Assembly: GCF_000143415.4 (NCBI RefSeq)
Contig: NW_003314409.1
Coordinates: 124,001-188,000, forward strand
DNA length: 64,000 nucleotides
Direction of reading: 5' to 3'
Origin: Selaginella moellendorffii
Lineage: Eukaryota > Streptophyta > Lycopodiopsida > Selaginellales > Selaginellaceae
A model generated the notes under the pieces. That model was not told the origin of the DNA. It saw only the letters and a list, made by a program, of their open reading frames with translations, and made no database searches. Positions 33,582-45,583 of the stretch are shown here, one piece after another (position 1 is the first letter of the stretch; the number at the start of each line of letters is the position of its first letter). Both the position numbers and the translations under genes were made by a program.

Positions 33582-35050
33582 ATGCTGGGAGGAAACGCTG
33601 GAGTAGGGTTTGGGGAGATGGCCGCGAATGCGATGCTGGACAGGCGGCGCGAGATGGCCACCGCCGAGCAGCTAGTGCTGGAGCTCATCGTCCCGGAGCA
33701 GCGGGAGAACGCGCTCCTGGATTTGTCCAAGGTAAGATTGGATTGCGCCGGCATTCTTCTCCTCCGGGATTCTGAGCTCCATGGCTTGTTGCAGAAGAGG
33801 GAGTCCTTCCAGGAGCTCGCTCCGATGCTGTGGTACTCGTGCGGGACAATCGCGGCGCTCTTGCAGGTGTGGGTTTTTTTTTTCCTTCTTCTTCTACTTC
33901 TTCTAGTTTGTAAGCTCTTAGAACACTACCTACAGGAGATTGTATCTATTTATCCAATGCTTTCGCCTCCAACCTTGACGGCTGGTGCTTCGAATCGCGT
34001 TTGCAACGCTCTGGCTCTTCTCCAGGTCTGTGCTCTTGTTTTTCTCTTCACTTCGGTGACAATGTATCAATCCTCACGACCATGTTTTGTGTCCAGTGCG
34101 TGGCTTCGCATCCGGAAACGCGGACTCTCTTTCTCAACGGTGAGACCCAAACAACTTTTCGATCGTGTTCTTCGTCTCGTGACTTTGGTGCGGTCATTGT
34201 TTGCAGCACATATTCCATTGTATTTGTATCCTTTCTTGAACACCGTCAGCAAGTCGCGACCATTTGAGTACTTGCGTCTCACTAGCCTTGGCGTTATCGG
34301 TGCTTTAGTAAAGGTAAGCAAGGGACTCTTCTAAAGTGGTTCTTTTCGTGCGATGGATGACACACGAACCTCTTGCAGGTTGATGATACTGACGTGATCA
34401 ACTTCCTGCTGTCGACTGAAATCATCCCACTTTGCCTGCGTACTATGGAAATGGGCAGCGAGCTCTCCAAGACGGTTCTCTCTCTTTTTTAAAAAGTTTT
34501 CTCCTGCTACTCCAGCACTGAAATGTTGCTCCGTCACTGCAGGTCGCGACTTTCATCGTCCAGAAGATTCTGCTGGATGATGTAGGGCTCGCATACATTT
34601 GTGCAACGGCCGAGAGATTCTTCGCCGTGAGTGCAGTTCTAGGAAACATGGTACAGGCTCTTGCAGAAACACCGTCGTCTCGCCTGCTCAAGCACATCAT
34701 CCGTTGCTATCTCCGTCTATCAGACAATCCCAGGTACCTCTTTTGCGCAGGATTTGACGTTTTGTAACCTCTCGCCTTGGCCGGCACAGGGCTTGTGAGG
34801 CGTTAAAGACGTGCCTTCCAGAGTATCTCCGCGACAACACCTTCAGCAATTGCTTACGGGTAAGCAAGAGCTTTGAGACTTTTCGTTTAGAGCGTAAGAT
34901 CAAGTTTCCTTCCAGGAGGATGCTGGAACTCGGCGATGGTTGACACAACTCCTGATCAACGTCGGGGTTGCTCCTCTCCATCCCCAGCGAGTTCCCGGGG
35001 GCATCCCAGGCGCGCCTTTGAGTGCCATGGAGCAGCTACTAACCGGGTAA
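33582..35050 (+). CDS. CNOT9: CCR4-NOT subunit CNOT9 (RCD1/CAF40)
   Basis: Nine exons: 33582-33731, 33795-33866, 33936-34025, 34097-34139, 34207-34313, 34379-34474, 34543-34733, 34790-34859, 34916-35050 (317 residues). CNOT9 is an armadillo-repeat subunit of the CCR4-NOT deadenylase that docks repressors such as GW182-type and RNA-binding proteins. Almost the whole chain is diagnostic: [80 protein letters not shown] and [20 protein letters not shown]. Length matches the plant family. Exon 6 uses a GTTCTC donor. A CTG-rich stretch lies just 3' (35202-35236). Confidence 0.95.
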
Positions 35051-35946
35051 ACACACACACACACAACTTAAGAGGCTTAAGAACATCGGAGGAAAGGAAC
35101 ACAGGGCGGTACTTACACTGGGAGAGAGCGGCAAAATCTCGCTTCTCCCGCAAGGAAACAAGGCGATATCAGATCATCAGTCTGTCTTGACAACGAAAGT
35201 TTTGGAGTGACGCTGCTGCTGCTGTTGCTGCTGCGGCGGATTAAATTAACGCGTTCTAAGTGGGGAAGACTCGTTCGGTCGTGTACCATAGCATGGCGGA
35301 TTCAAAGCTCGGTGATGGTGAAAAAAATAATTTTGGAGGGGACGTGGCAGAGAGCTCGTTTCCCTGGGACAAAAAAACGTTTTTTTTTATGCTGTGACAG
35401 TGGCTCTCGTGGAGCAAAACCATACGATGTAAGAAGTAAAAAATAAGATGGAAAGAAGGCTCGATTCTACTATAGGCCTAGTTTTTGATTAAATTATCAA
35501 GCTACATTGATTTGCACACCCACCAGCCATATGTGATCCCGAAAGAACGACGAAAACGCAACCATAGCGGGGAGAAACAAAACTCTCAAGAACACCTCCT
35601 ACATGGAAAGAGCCAAGGAAAAAAGGACCACCAAAACACACGTAGTAGAAAACGAGAGGAGGCTTTTAGCGGCGAGGAGCGAGAAAGAAAGCGAAGTAAA
35701 GAAAAAAGAAAAAAGAACCTTGAAAAAACCAATAGAGATTTGATCGAGCTCCAAGCTGTGGAGCTCGATCGATCGAGAAACACCTCCTTTCTCTCACAAC
35801 ATTTTTTTTTTGTTTTGTTTTCTCTCTTTTGCTGCCTCTCCGCTGCTCGATCTTCTTCGTTATGAACAAGGCCACACGATGGATGAAAAGAACCAACCTT
35901 AGAAACTCTGATGATCTTGTGCTCGCTCGCTCGCTCGCTCGCTCGC
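35051..35946. other. Intergenic region between convergent CNOT9 and SAP genes
   Basis: Holds the 3' flanks of both genes, an A-rich purine tract (35640-35725), a T-rich stretch and seven tandem GCTC units (about 35920-35946) that abut the stop codon of the SAP gene. No gene is supported; the ORFs here are low-complexity. Confidence 0.6.
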
Positions 35947-36654
35947 TTAGATCTTTTCAATCTTGTCGGCCTTGACGACGGGATTCGCCTTGGCGATGGC
36001 CTCGCGCCCCGCGGCCTTGTAATCAAAAGAGCAATTGTGCTTGTCCGAGTACCTGTGCATGGAGCAAAACACGTCCCCGCAGCGGCACTTGAATCCGGTC
36101 AAGCCGAGGCGCTTCCGGCAAGCCAGGCAGCGATTTGGCAGCCGCGGCTTCTCCTGGGAAGCCGAGGAATCGTCCTCGGTTACCAAGGTGGTGGCGCCGG
36201 TGGCGATGGTGGTAGAAGTACGACTGGTAGCTATGGCGGCAAGAGCTTCTTCTTTCGCTGCTGGAGTAGCAGTAGCACAAGCAGCAGCAGTAGTGGTGGT
36301 GGTGGTGATCATCGTTTCCTCGAGGTGTCCGTGGTGGTGGTGTTTGCTTGGCTGGAGCTGGAGATGGTCGGTCGCCTCGTCAGCAATGGCGAGCTCGAAT
36401 TGGGCGGTGGAGGTGGCGGTGGCGGTGGCGGCGCCCTGGAGGCCCTTGATCGCGGCGATGTCGATGGCGGTGGCGGGCGACGCCGGCGACACCACCGCCG
36501 CCTTGCTGCTCGACTGCTCCCGGTAGCACTTGGAGCACAAATTCATGGTGGCCACGCTGCCAAAGAAGCCGCAATTGTTGGCGCACAGCACCGGGCCCTC
36601 GGGGAGCTGGCACCCCGCCGCCTCCTCCTCCCTCTTCCAGCTCTCTTGCGCCAT
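35947..36654 (-). CDS. A20/AN1 zinc-finger stress-associated protein (SAP)
   Basis: Single exon, 235 residues. The N-terminal A20 finger is [20 protein letters not shown] followed by C (C-x3-C-x11-C-x2-C, residues about 24-44). The C-terminal AN1 finger is [20 protein letters not shown] then [14 protein letters not shown] (residues about 175-212). This order is the plant SAP layout; A20 domains bind or ligate ubiquitin and the proteins modulate stress signalling. The linker, about 110 residues, is long for the family and rich in Ala/Thr, with a KHHHHGH run. Intronless coding is typical of plant SAP genes. It faces the RabE gene across 745 bp. Confidence 0.94.
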   Translation of the reverse strand: MAQESWKREEEAAGCQLPEGPVLCANNCGFFGSVATMNLCSKCYREQSSSKAAVVSPASPATAIDIAAIKGLQGAATATATSTAQFELAIADEATDHLQLQPSKHHHHGHLEETMITTTTTTAAACATATPAAKEEALAAIATSRTSTTIATGATTLVTEDDSSASQEKPRLPNRCLACRKRLGLTGFKCRCGDVFCSMHRYSDKHNCSFDYKAAGREAIAKANPVVKADKIEKI

Positions 36655-37399
36655 TCTTCCCCTTGCGCTACTCTAGATCTCCCCGCCGCCGCGCAGAATC
36701 TACCTGGGGGGAATCTCGCGGACCCAAGCGAGGCGGCGAGCGGCGAGCGGCGAGCGGCGCTGTGGTGTAGATCCGACCAGCGGCGCGCTGGATCCAGCCA
36801 AGCCCGGCGCCTCCGCAGCGATTCCCACAAACCCTCCCAGCGCGAGGAGGACGAGCCAAGGGCGGCGGCGAGCGAGGTGAAAGAAAGGAAGGAGTGAGCG
36901 AAGAAGAACAAGGACACGAGACCCTATGACACTGTCCACATTGGCGAAGAAAATGTGATTCGATTTTACATGGAAAGCCGCCCACGCTGCCCGGGCTGCC
37001 CGAACACCCGACGTGGCCTGCCCGGCCCCGCCAGCTGTTCGTTTGGTACGCCACGTCCTCCGCGGTTTCGTGTGACGTGGTGGCGCCGGGCCACGTGTAT
37101 TCGTACGGGCACCTTTATTTTTTCCCGCGTACGGAGGGGAATGTTTCGTGCTTGACGTTAGGTTAGGTTTGGTGGGGGGCAAAAAATATAGGAGTAAATT
37201 TAGGGTAGGAGGAAGACGACAGGGGCTTGGCGGCATCGCGGCGTGGATCGGCCATGGATCGCCAGCAGCGATCGTGAGGAGACGGATGTGTCGTCTTCGC
37301 TGGTACTCGGATCTCTTGTTTTGTGTGGATTTAGGGCTTTGATTTGGCGGCATTGCGCCCCCGAGCGAGGGGTTTTGATCCCGTCCGTGACCAGCGGCC
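36655..37399. promoter_or_regulatory. Shared upstream region of SAP (-) and RabE (+)
   Basis: GC-rich 745 bp between two start codons, presumably carrying both promoters and 5' leaders. A CCACGTG-type G-box core is at about 37091. The ORFs here are shadows of GC-rich sequence, and no gene is supported. Confidence 0.5.
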
Positions 37400-38535
<1,136 letters not shown>

Positions 38536-38671
38536 TTTGATCTTTGCAACGCGAGGAAAGAAAAAAAAAACAAAGCAAACACAAGTAAGAAGGAAAAAAG
38601 AAAGTAAGAAAGGAGCCAAGAAATCTACAACTTGCCGTGTGATTTTGTGCTAAAACTTCGTACCGATTGAC

Positions 38672-39112
38672 TCAAGAGTCGTGTTTGGAGGCCTTCTCGA
38701 AGCACAGTTCCAAGTACTCGAGCCTGGTTACAAGCGTTCGTCGTTCGGCCATGACTCTACTCAGCAATCTCTCGCTGCGCCAGTACTCTTGCTCTAGATC
38801 TTCCAGTTTTCTCTCCAGATCGATGCTGTCGTCGTCCAGATCTTGGACGGATTTTTGCAACCAGTGTACATGGTTTTCCAGCTGCAACCAAGACGACTGT
38901 GTCAGATCTCTTTTTAAATGTGGCCAACTTACGGCTTTCTCGGTGCCAAGTGGAGTGATCATCCTGAAAATGAGTGCTGACAAGAACTTGGAGTAGTGGA
39001 AAAACACGGCCGCGTAGAATAAAAGCGTCCGGCAACACGGGAGCACCAACGAGCAGTAGCCAAAGAGAAGGATTTGGAGCTCCCACTCGATCAGCGCTCC
39101 AAAGCAGTCCAT
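38672..39112 (-). CDS. Small membrane protein with C-terminal coiled coil, unknown function
   Basis: Two minus-strand exons, 38933-39112 and 38672-38881 (129 residues), with a 51-nt GT-AG intron. The first exon encodes about two hydrophobic segments (ELQILLFGYCSLVLPCCRTL and LFYAAVFFHYSKFLSALIF). The second gives a charged heptad-like coiled coil (LQKSVQDLDDDSIDLERKLE, then EQEYWRSERLLSRVMAERR). I do not recognise the family. Exon phase and a typical intron support a real gene. The start codon is 166 bp from the divergent rhodanese gene, suggesting a shared promoter. Confidence 0.65.
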   Translation of the reverse strand: MDCFGALIEWELQILLFGYCSLVLPCCRTLLFYAAVFFHYSKFLSALIFRMITPLGTEKAVSWPHLKRDLTQSSWLQLENHVHWLQKSVQDLDDDSIDLERKLEDLEQEYWRSERLLSRVMAERRTLVTRLEYLELCFEKASKHDS

Positions 39113-39278
39113 TTTTGTTGATCTTTCCTCCAAGAACTCTCTTGAATTTCTCGCGGGGTTTTTTGCCACTTGTCCAGCGAATTGTCTGCCACGTCACGAT
39201 AAAAAGAATTGCTACGTCTGCAAGCAACCCAACCACATTATCTAGAAGAATCGCCACGTCAGATTTACCGCCAAAGAT

Positions 39279-40313
39279 ATGGCTATGGCCGCCAAGACGC
39301 ACTCGCAGTGGACGCTCTCTAGCAGCTGCTCGTCCTCGAGAGGCTACACGAGGTAAAGTTTGCGAATTTTCAGTGCTGCTCGCATTGATCTGGAACAGGA
39401 TTTTAGAGCTAGGAGCGTGAAATGGAGGAGGAGCCCGAATTACCTCGCGAGAGCTGCTACAAGCACTGCCATTGTGGCCGCTGGAATCAAGTATGTTGAT
39501 GGAGAGGAGGCCAAGAAGCTCGTCACGGAGGAAGGCTACAGTGTGGTCGATGTCCGCGATAAGTCTCAGTTTGATCGAGCGCATATCAAGCCATCCACGC
39601 ACGTCCCACTGTTTACAGTGAACACCGATGGAGATATCAGTAAGAACTCTTGCTTTCTTTTCCGAGTTTTTCTCTGTTACCTCGGCTTAAGTTGACGCTC
39701 TTTCCATTCTTCCAGGTACCTCGATCAGGCGAGTGATGCACAATGGATTCGCCGGGCTTTTTTACGGAATAGCGTTCACAAAACCAAACTCCAACTTCGT
39801 CGCTGATGTTGAGCGGAGTTTTTCTAAAGACAGCAAGCTGTTACTCGTCTGCCAGGAAGGCTTAAGGTGAGAGTGAGAGATACACTAAGTTACCTTGGAG
39901 GCGAGCGTTTCTTTGTCTTGAACATTTGATTCTTTCAGGTCTGGACAAGCAGCCGAGAAGTTGGAAGAAGCTGGATTCCGAAACTTGGCATTTATTGACA
40001 ATGGGCTGCAAAAAGTTAAGCCAGGTAAGCAAAACAAAAAAAATAAGGGTAGAAAGATTCTTAAGTTGTACCCCTGAAGCAGATCTTTTCGCAACAGAGG
40101 GTCCCAAGCAGCTCCAGGACGCAGGAAAAGCGGGCCTGGTCACCATCCAAGGCCAATTCTCCGTGGTCCTTGGGGCCATTTTAGTTTGTAAGATGTTCTT
40201 CCTGAATCGTCAGAACCGAAGAAAAACGAATCTAACTATGAAACTTTCCAGCCGCGTACCTCTTCTTGACATTGTTTCCAACGCAAGCGGAGGAGCTCTT
40301 CTTCAAGAAGTGA
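39279..40313 (+). CDS. Rhodanese-domain (STR) protein, probably plastid membrane
   Basis: Six exons: 39279-39352, 39407-39639, 39716-39866, 39939-40024, 40083-40187, 40252-40313 (236 residues). A Ser-rich N-terminus suggests a plastid transit peptide. The rhodanese domain runs from EEAKKLVTEEGYSVVDVRDK to the active-site loop LLLVCQEGLRSG, with the catalytic cysteine present. The C-terminus has KAGLVTIQGQFSVVLGAILV and a membrane span before ELFFKK. This resembles the Arabidopsis STR9/STR10 type; the physiological sulfur acceptor is unknown. Exon 2 has two possible acceptors (39406 or 39412, TTTAG/CTAG). Its stop codon is only 26 bp from that of convergent choline kinase. Confidence 0.87.
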
Positions 40314-40339
40314 TTGAGTCGCTGGAATTTTGTATCTGT

Positions 40340-41819
40340 TTATTTCGATCTCAAGATATATGATACACTTTCTAAAGGATATTTCTTCATTGTCCTTGGC
40401 CATAATTCACGCTTCCTCTCATCGTAGCGCTGGAACCGCTGCCTCGCATACTCGAGGAAATCAAAGTCAATGTCTGAGATAGCTGCCTGTAGAAAAGAAA
40501 AGATATTTTTCCAGAGTGAGATTCAAACCTTAAGCAAACTGACACAGACGCACGACATGTCACAGAAAAAGTTGACAATACGTACCGAAATTATTCCCCA
40601 GAGGCCCCAGTGCAAGTGGCTCGCAAGTTCATACAGATCAACTCGGAGCAGTAGCGTGTCCACATCTCCTCGACTCGCTTTTGATCCAGAGGAATCCAGG
40701 TACGCTTCTATGAATCTTCGCCGCTCATCTTCATCTGCCGAATGAGAGCAACAGTGTAAGCTCTCGCAATTAAAATGCTCTCTCTCGTTTTCTCGACGTG
40801 AAAAGGCGAAAAGTACTTGCCTGGGTACTTGGCATAGTCCAGGCGGTGGGGAGATTCCGTGTGATAATCGGCAGCCATCTCGCAGAAGTGATTCGCAATG
40901 TCAAACGCCACGGGATTGTAGCTGGCGTACTCGTAGTCCTGTTAAGCACCAACGTTAATTAGATTGAGAAAACTAAGGAAGAGAAAGAAGATCCACCAAG
41001 CAAAAAGGCCTTGAAAGAAACGCACTATAATGGTCAGAGCGTCGGTGGCATCGTTGTGCATGATATTCCCGTATTGTAAATCGTTGTGGCAAAACCCAAT
41101 CACATCGCCAGGCTCCGGGATGGTGCTCTCGGCCTCGCGAATCTCCGACTCCAATCTCTTCATGTGGAATTCTTGCATCGATTGAGGCGAGCATAGCTTC
41201 TCCGCCTTTTGGAGCCAGTCCCTGCGATCGAAATTCTCAGTGTAGAGATCGTTTGTAAGGCTATAGCTGTGTACCTCAAGCGCTCCCACAGCTTAGGCTC
41301 GTGCGATTCCGGCAAATCCAGGCGATGGAATTCCCACATCTTGGCCGCAATCCGTGCGGAGATTCCAGGATCGCGAAGATCGGCAGCCGTGAGCGTCTGC
41401 AAGAAATTCCAATCCGTCATCGCGGTTCCAAGAACGCCAAGGGAAAAGGAGACACAAACCCTGGCATGGATGAATTCCTCCACTCGGCCATTGGGGAATC
41501 GGCCAAGAAGACGCGGCCCCTGGCCCTTGCGCGACACGAATTCGAAAATCCGGACCTCGTCCTCCCGCTTGAACAGGATGTCGACGCTGTCGCCGTAAAT
41601 CCTCACCAGCGCCTTGCGCTGCTGCTCGCCGACCCTGCCGCTCCCCCCCGGCCACTGGCACTCGTAGATGTGATTCGTCATAGCTCCCTTGAGCGGCCTC
41701 CATGTCACGTCCAGAGCATCCAAGACATCCGGCCACTTCCCGGCGAGCTTGTGGAGAAGGGGGAAAACTTCGCTGGGGATGATCCCGCTTGAAACTTCGC
41801 TATCGTCGAGTGATCCCAT
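40340..41819 (-). CDS. Choline/ethanolamine kinase
   Basis: Six minus-strand exons: 41460-41819, 41275-41396, 41026-41221, 40821-40938, 40586-40734, 40340-40486 (363 residues). It catalyses ATP-dependent phosphorylation of choline, the first step of the Kennedy route to phosphatidylcholine. Diagnostic motifs are Brenner's motif [12 protein letters not shown] (catalytic Asp) and the choline-kinase motif [20 protein letters not shown]. The N-terminal [19 protein letters not shown] and LVRIYG regions bind ATP. Intron 4 starts GCAAGT, and only that GC donor keeps frame. An in-frame ATG at 41897 would add 26 residues with a hydrophobic stretch; I chose 41819 because the added part looks like leader. 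Confidence 0.92.
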
Positions 41820-41948
41820 CGCCTCGCCAAATCCAAATGAACAAACGAAACCTAAAACGAGGGATACATAAGCGCGAAAAGCGGAGCGCCACGTCATCGA
41901 CGAACACGTATACTTTTCTTTACTTTTACCCCATACGTAAATGTAGAT

Positions 41949-42110
41949 ATTTGAATTTTGGGCGGGAAAGACAAGCTAGGGTTCTATGGCATTTCTCGGC
42001 CCTAAAGTGGTAGCGATTCTCGATCGATCGAGCGGTTTTGTCGAGTTTCTAGGTTTTGCGAGCTTGATTTTGAGTCGTGTCTAGCGAATCGGATGGATGC
42101 TCTACATAGG
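41949..42110 (+). promoter_or_regulatory. E2F-type site and duplicated promoter/start block, copy 1
   Basis: TTGGGCGGGAAA at 41958-41969 is the reverse complement of TTTCCCGCCC, the canonical E2F element. It and the following AGCTAGGGT, plus a second block ending in CGGATGGATGCT at about 42074-42107, are repeated about 1 kb downstream before SNM1 (42940-43052). Confidence 0.6.
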
Positions 42111-42178
42111 TACCGAGCTTCAATACGATAGGACTCGGAATCGCGTCACGGGGACTTCTGAAGAAAAGTCTGTGAGAA

Positions 42179-42540
42179 ATGGTCCATTGTGGCGGCGGTC
42201 TATCCCTTATCTCCGCTTTGTACTTTTGGGATCACCATTTCAAAGCGTGCTTGGAAAAAAGAACCAAAGGTAAACATAATTGTCAATAGCTTCTCTCTCG
42301 CCCATTGTGCCAAACGTGTTCTTCTCCAGTTTGCGGTTCTCCTCGGTCAAGAATCTCGTGTCCAATCATCGAGGTAGGAAACTTTCCTTTGGCTCACAGT
42401 AGAGAAGAATTGTATGGCAGGACTTTAGTGAGTGGCCGCATTACCAGGATCTAGAAGATAACATAAACATGATACAGGAGCGAATGGTACACAGGCTTTC
42501 CTATTTTTCTATCAGGAAATCCGAAGAAATCCGTGACCAG
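42179..42540 (+). CDS. Candidate spliced gene, 3' end unresolved, unknown product
   Basis: Three exons join in one frame: 42179-42269, 42330-42373, 42421-42540, with GT-AG introns of 60 and 47 nt typical of this window. The 85 residues begin MVHCGGGLSLISALYFWDHH and include EDFSEWPHYQDLEDNINMIQ followed by a charged helix-like stretch. Beyond 42540 (GTCTGT donor) the next acceptor leads either to a T14 tract or straight to a TAG, so the 3' end is unclear. It may be a degenerate gene or a partial duplicate; I recognise no family. An alternative upstream ATG (42094, MDALHR) mimics the start of SNM1 but does not splice into this frame. Confidence 0.4.
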
Positions 42541-42939
42541 GTCTGTTTAATCCGTTTTTACCTGCTGCTATCGTTTTCTTTTTCGTCTTGCAGGACGCAC
42601 GGATTTTTTTTTTTTTTGGGAACAGTAGATTTGCAATCCAATATCTTAGATTGCTGTGAAAACCACTGAGAACAGTGCATACCAACTGTAACTCGTGCTC
42701 TTGGTACGTTTCTTCCGTGTTCTTAGCGACATTGGTATTGACCTTCCATTAAATCTAGGAAAGGAGCTGTCGCAAAGAGGATCTAGACGGCCTTGTACGC
42801 TCGACTCGTCCACCACACACGTAAGATTCGATTGTTTCATTTAGTTTGTATCGATTCTTGTGTTTTCATGGCAGGGAACGCTTTTCTTCGATCACAAAAG
42901 AATGTTCTTCAAATACAATAGAACTTACTTAAAACATGG
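42541..42939. other. Unresolved stretch between candidate gene and SNM1
   Basis: Contains a T14 tract (42604-42617) and several short potential exon pieces that do not stay in one frame. Nothing further can be supported. Confidence 0.4.
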
Positions 42940-43039
42940 CATTTGAAACTTGGGCGGGAAATTACTAGCTAGGGTGTTTTGGAGAGCGTCTAGGGCGGCA
43001 CGAGTAAGCTAGGGCTCGCGAGTCGCGACTAGAATCCGG
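42940..43039 (+). promoter_or_regulatory. E2F-type site in the SNM1 promoter
   Basis: TTGGGCGGGAAA at 42950-42961, about 80 bp before the SNM1 start codon, matches the E2F consensus (reverse strand TTTCCCGCCC). DNA-repair genes of plants are commonly S-phase genes under E2F control, so the site fits the gene. Binding itself is inferred. Confidence 0.65.
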
Positions 43040-45464
43040 ATGGATGCTCCACTGGGCCTCTCTGATGATGCTGCCGGGACAGACGATTGGGATGATGACG
43101 ACATGGTGAGCTTGATGATGACTCAGGTGAATTCGCCGCTACAAGCGGCCTCGTCGGTGCTCCAAAACATCAGCAATTCGGGGAAAATCCATGAGAATGG
43201 TCTAAATGCGGCCGTCTTTTGTCCGATTTGCAGTTCCGAGATCACTAGCATGTCGATCCAGCAACGCGAAAACCATTCTAATTTGTGTTTGGATCAGAAA
43301 TCACAAGTAAGTCTCTCTCAATGTCTTTCCTTTTTTGTCTTGTATTCCTCAATCATGTTTGTGATTTTTTTGTTCTCAGCATTGCCAGAACGATGTGCCA
43401 TCTGCGGTGGAGTGTTTGGAACAAAAATCACAAGTAGGTTTCGTCTTTCCTTTCTTTTCTTGTATTCCTCAAACACGTTTGTCACTTTTTGTTCTCAGCA
43501 TTGCCAGAACGATGTGCCATCTGCAGTGGAAGAAGATCAGGTACAGAGATGAATTTGTCTTTCGTTTCTAACTTCTATTTTTTCGTGCTACCAGAATTTG
43601 CCAGTTGATGTTGCTCCGGTGGTCAGGTTTCTGGAGAAGCTTAACTTGTCCAAATACGTATCGTTGTTTATCAAGGAAGAGATCGACTGGGACACCTTGC
43701 ATTGGCTTACAGAGGAAGTAAGACGAGTTTTCTAGATTCTGTTACGTCACTGAATTGGCTGCATTCTCAGGATCTCCGTAGCTTGGGAATCGATGCTTTT
43801 GGACCACGGAAGAAGATTGTTTCCGCTTTAAGGGAGATGAAAACACCTTTCTCCACTGAAGTTCCAGTTCCGGAGAATGACACGCACAAAAAAAACGATA
43901 ACGAAGAAGACGAAGCTCTGCTGCCGCAGTCGGGCAAAAAGTATATCACAGATTTTTTCGGAGCTACTGGAGGAACAGGAGGCACAAAACCCGCTTCTGG
44001 AAGAAAGAGAAACGGTGATGCGTCACTCAGTAAAACTCGGAAGAAACCTTCCAATTTATTCAAAGCTGCCGAAGCACGGCAGTGGATGAAAATTCCAGGC
44101 ACAACGTTCAGAGTGGTCCGTCTGATCTGTTTTCTATTGTTATCTCACGACTGAGTTTGCAGGATGCGTTCAAGCACACGACTACCGAATGTTCCCATTG
44201 GTTTCTCACTCATTTTCACAGCGATCGTAAGTACTCATTCTGTTACTCGACTTATCTTGCTTGGCTGTTTTGTTTCAGACTATCAAGGGCTTACTAAAAG
44301 CTTTCGGTTCGGAAAAATCTACTGCTCCATGATAACTGCGCGCCTTGTGAACTTGCGAATAGGAATTACGTGGGATCGCTTACATCCTTTAAACTTAAAC
44401 GAAAGAACAAAGATCGACGGAGTATGGGTGACACTCTTGGATGCAAACCACTGTCCAGGTGCGGCCATGATCCTTTTCGAAACACACGATGGTAAGGTGT
44501 GGCAGCTAGTTTTCGCGAAAAGTTTCAATGAGAACTTGACATTGTTTGATGCAGTTTGTCTTGCACACGGGAGACTTTCGGTTTTGCGATGACATGGCAA
44601 GAATCATGGATATCTTACCATGTAGATTGTCTGCATTGGTTTTGGATACAACGTACTGCGATCCTCAGGTATTCGAAGGAGTTTTAAGTTCCACGGCTCA
44701 TACGTGTTGCATGTAGTACGACTTTCCAAAGCAAGAAACCGTCATTCAGTTCGTTATTGATGCCATTCAAGCCGAATCGTTCAACCCGAGTACTTTGTTT
44801 CTAATCGGAACTTACAGTCTGGGTAAGTTTCTCTTTTTTTTGCACAATTTTTAGAGACTGACCTTCAAGCTACCAGGAAAAGAGAGACTGTTCTTGGAAG
44901 TCGCTAGAGTTCTTCGGAAGAAAATATACGTCGGAGCTGTCAAGCGCAGAATGCTCGGCTGCCTGGATCTCAGCGACGAGGACATGGACTGGATAACCAC
45001 AAGCGAGTGCGAGAGCAGCATTCACGTCGTCCCGCTCTGGAGCATTGCGAGCTTCAAACGGATGGCATCCATCTCCCGGCATTACCACGTAAGCTCCAGC
45101 CGCTCCAACCTTAAGTCATCCCTTCGCGTTTTTGTGAACAGGGAAAATACACCACCATCGTCAGCTTCTCACCGACAGGGTGGAGCTTTTCCAAAGGGAA
45201 AAGAGGAACTGGGAATGGCAAGAGATGGCAGCAGGGAACTATAATCAGGTAGTGTGATCTCTTAAGTTGTCAAGGATCGCGAGCATTTCTTTGATCGCTC
45301 TCTCTTTGATCTTTGCTAGGTACGAGGTCCCTTACAGCGAGCACAGCAGCTTCACGGAATTAAAAACATTCGTGAAGCTTCTCTCGCCAGTGGAGATCAT
45401 TCCAAGCGTGAATAACTCCTCGATCCAAGCAGCCAAATCCATGGTAGCCTCGCTAAGGCCTTAG
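43040..45464 (+). CDS. SNM1: DNA cross-link repair nuclease SNM1
   Basis: Twelve exons: 43040-43306, 43380-43433, 43499-43540, 43595-43717, 43771-44115, 44163-44226, 44279-44496, 44555-44668, 44717-44822, 44877-45088, 45142-45248, 45320-45464 (598 residues). SNM1/DCLRE1A-type nucleases digest DNA around interstrand cross-links. A UBZ4-like finger (FCPICSSEITSMSIQQRENH, then SNLC; residues about 62-84) should bind ubiquitin. A SAM-like segment follows (VVRFLEKLNLSKYVSLFIKE to DLRSLGIDAFGPRKKI). The metallo-beta-lactamase core has FLTHFHSDHYQG (HxHxDH), LLDANHCPGAAMILFE and LHTGDFRF. A beta-CASP part with GTYSLGKERLF and VPYSEHSSFTEL closes the enzyme. Exons 2 and 3 are tandem duplicates encoding HCQNDVPSAVE. 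An E2F-type site lies upstream. Confidence 0.94.
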
Positions 45465-45583
45465 CCAAAGAATAGTAAAGGAAGAGCTATGGACGAAATT
45501 CGAGCTTGCGATTGATTTCTTTGTCGTGGATGAGATTTGAGCCCGCGATCGGTTGGTTTGTGTTGCCCTAAGAGGTAGGAGCG

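Noticed and set aside
35640-35730. Purine-rich ORF at 35485-35865 (+)
   Set aside because: Lys/Arg/Glu-rich low complexity in the 3' flank between two convergent genes, with no family features.
41820-41897. Upstream ATG of choline kinase adding 26 residues
   Set aside because: The added hydrophobic segment is not a feature of soluble choline kinases, and the shorter start fits the family better. It is not excluded.
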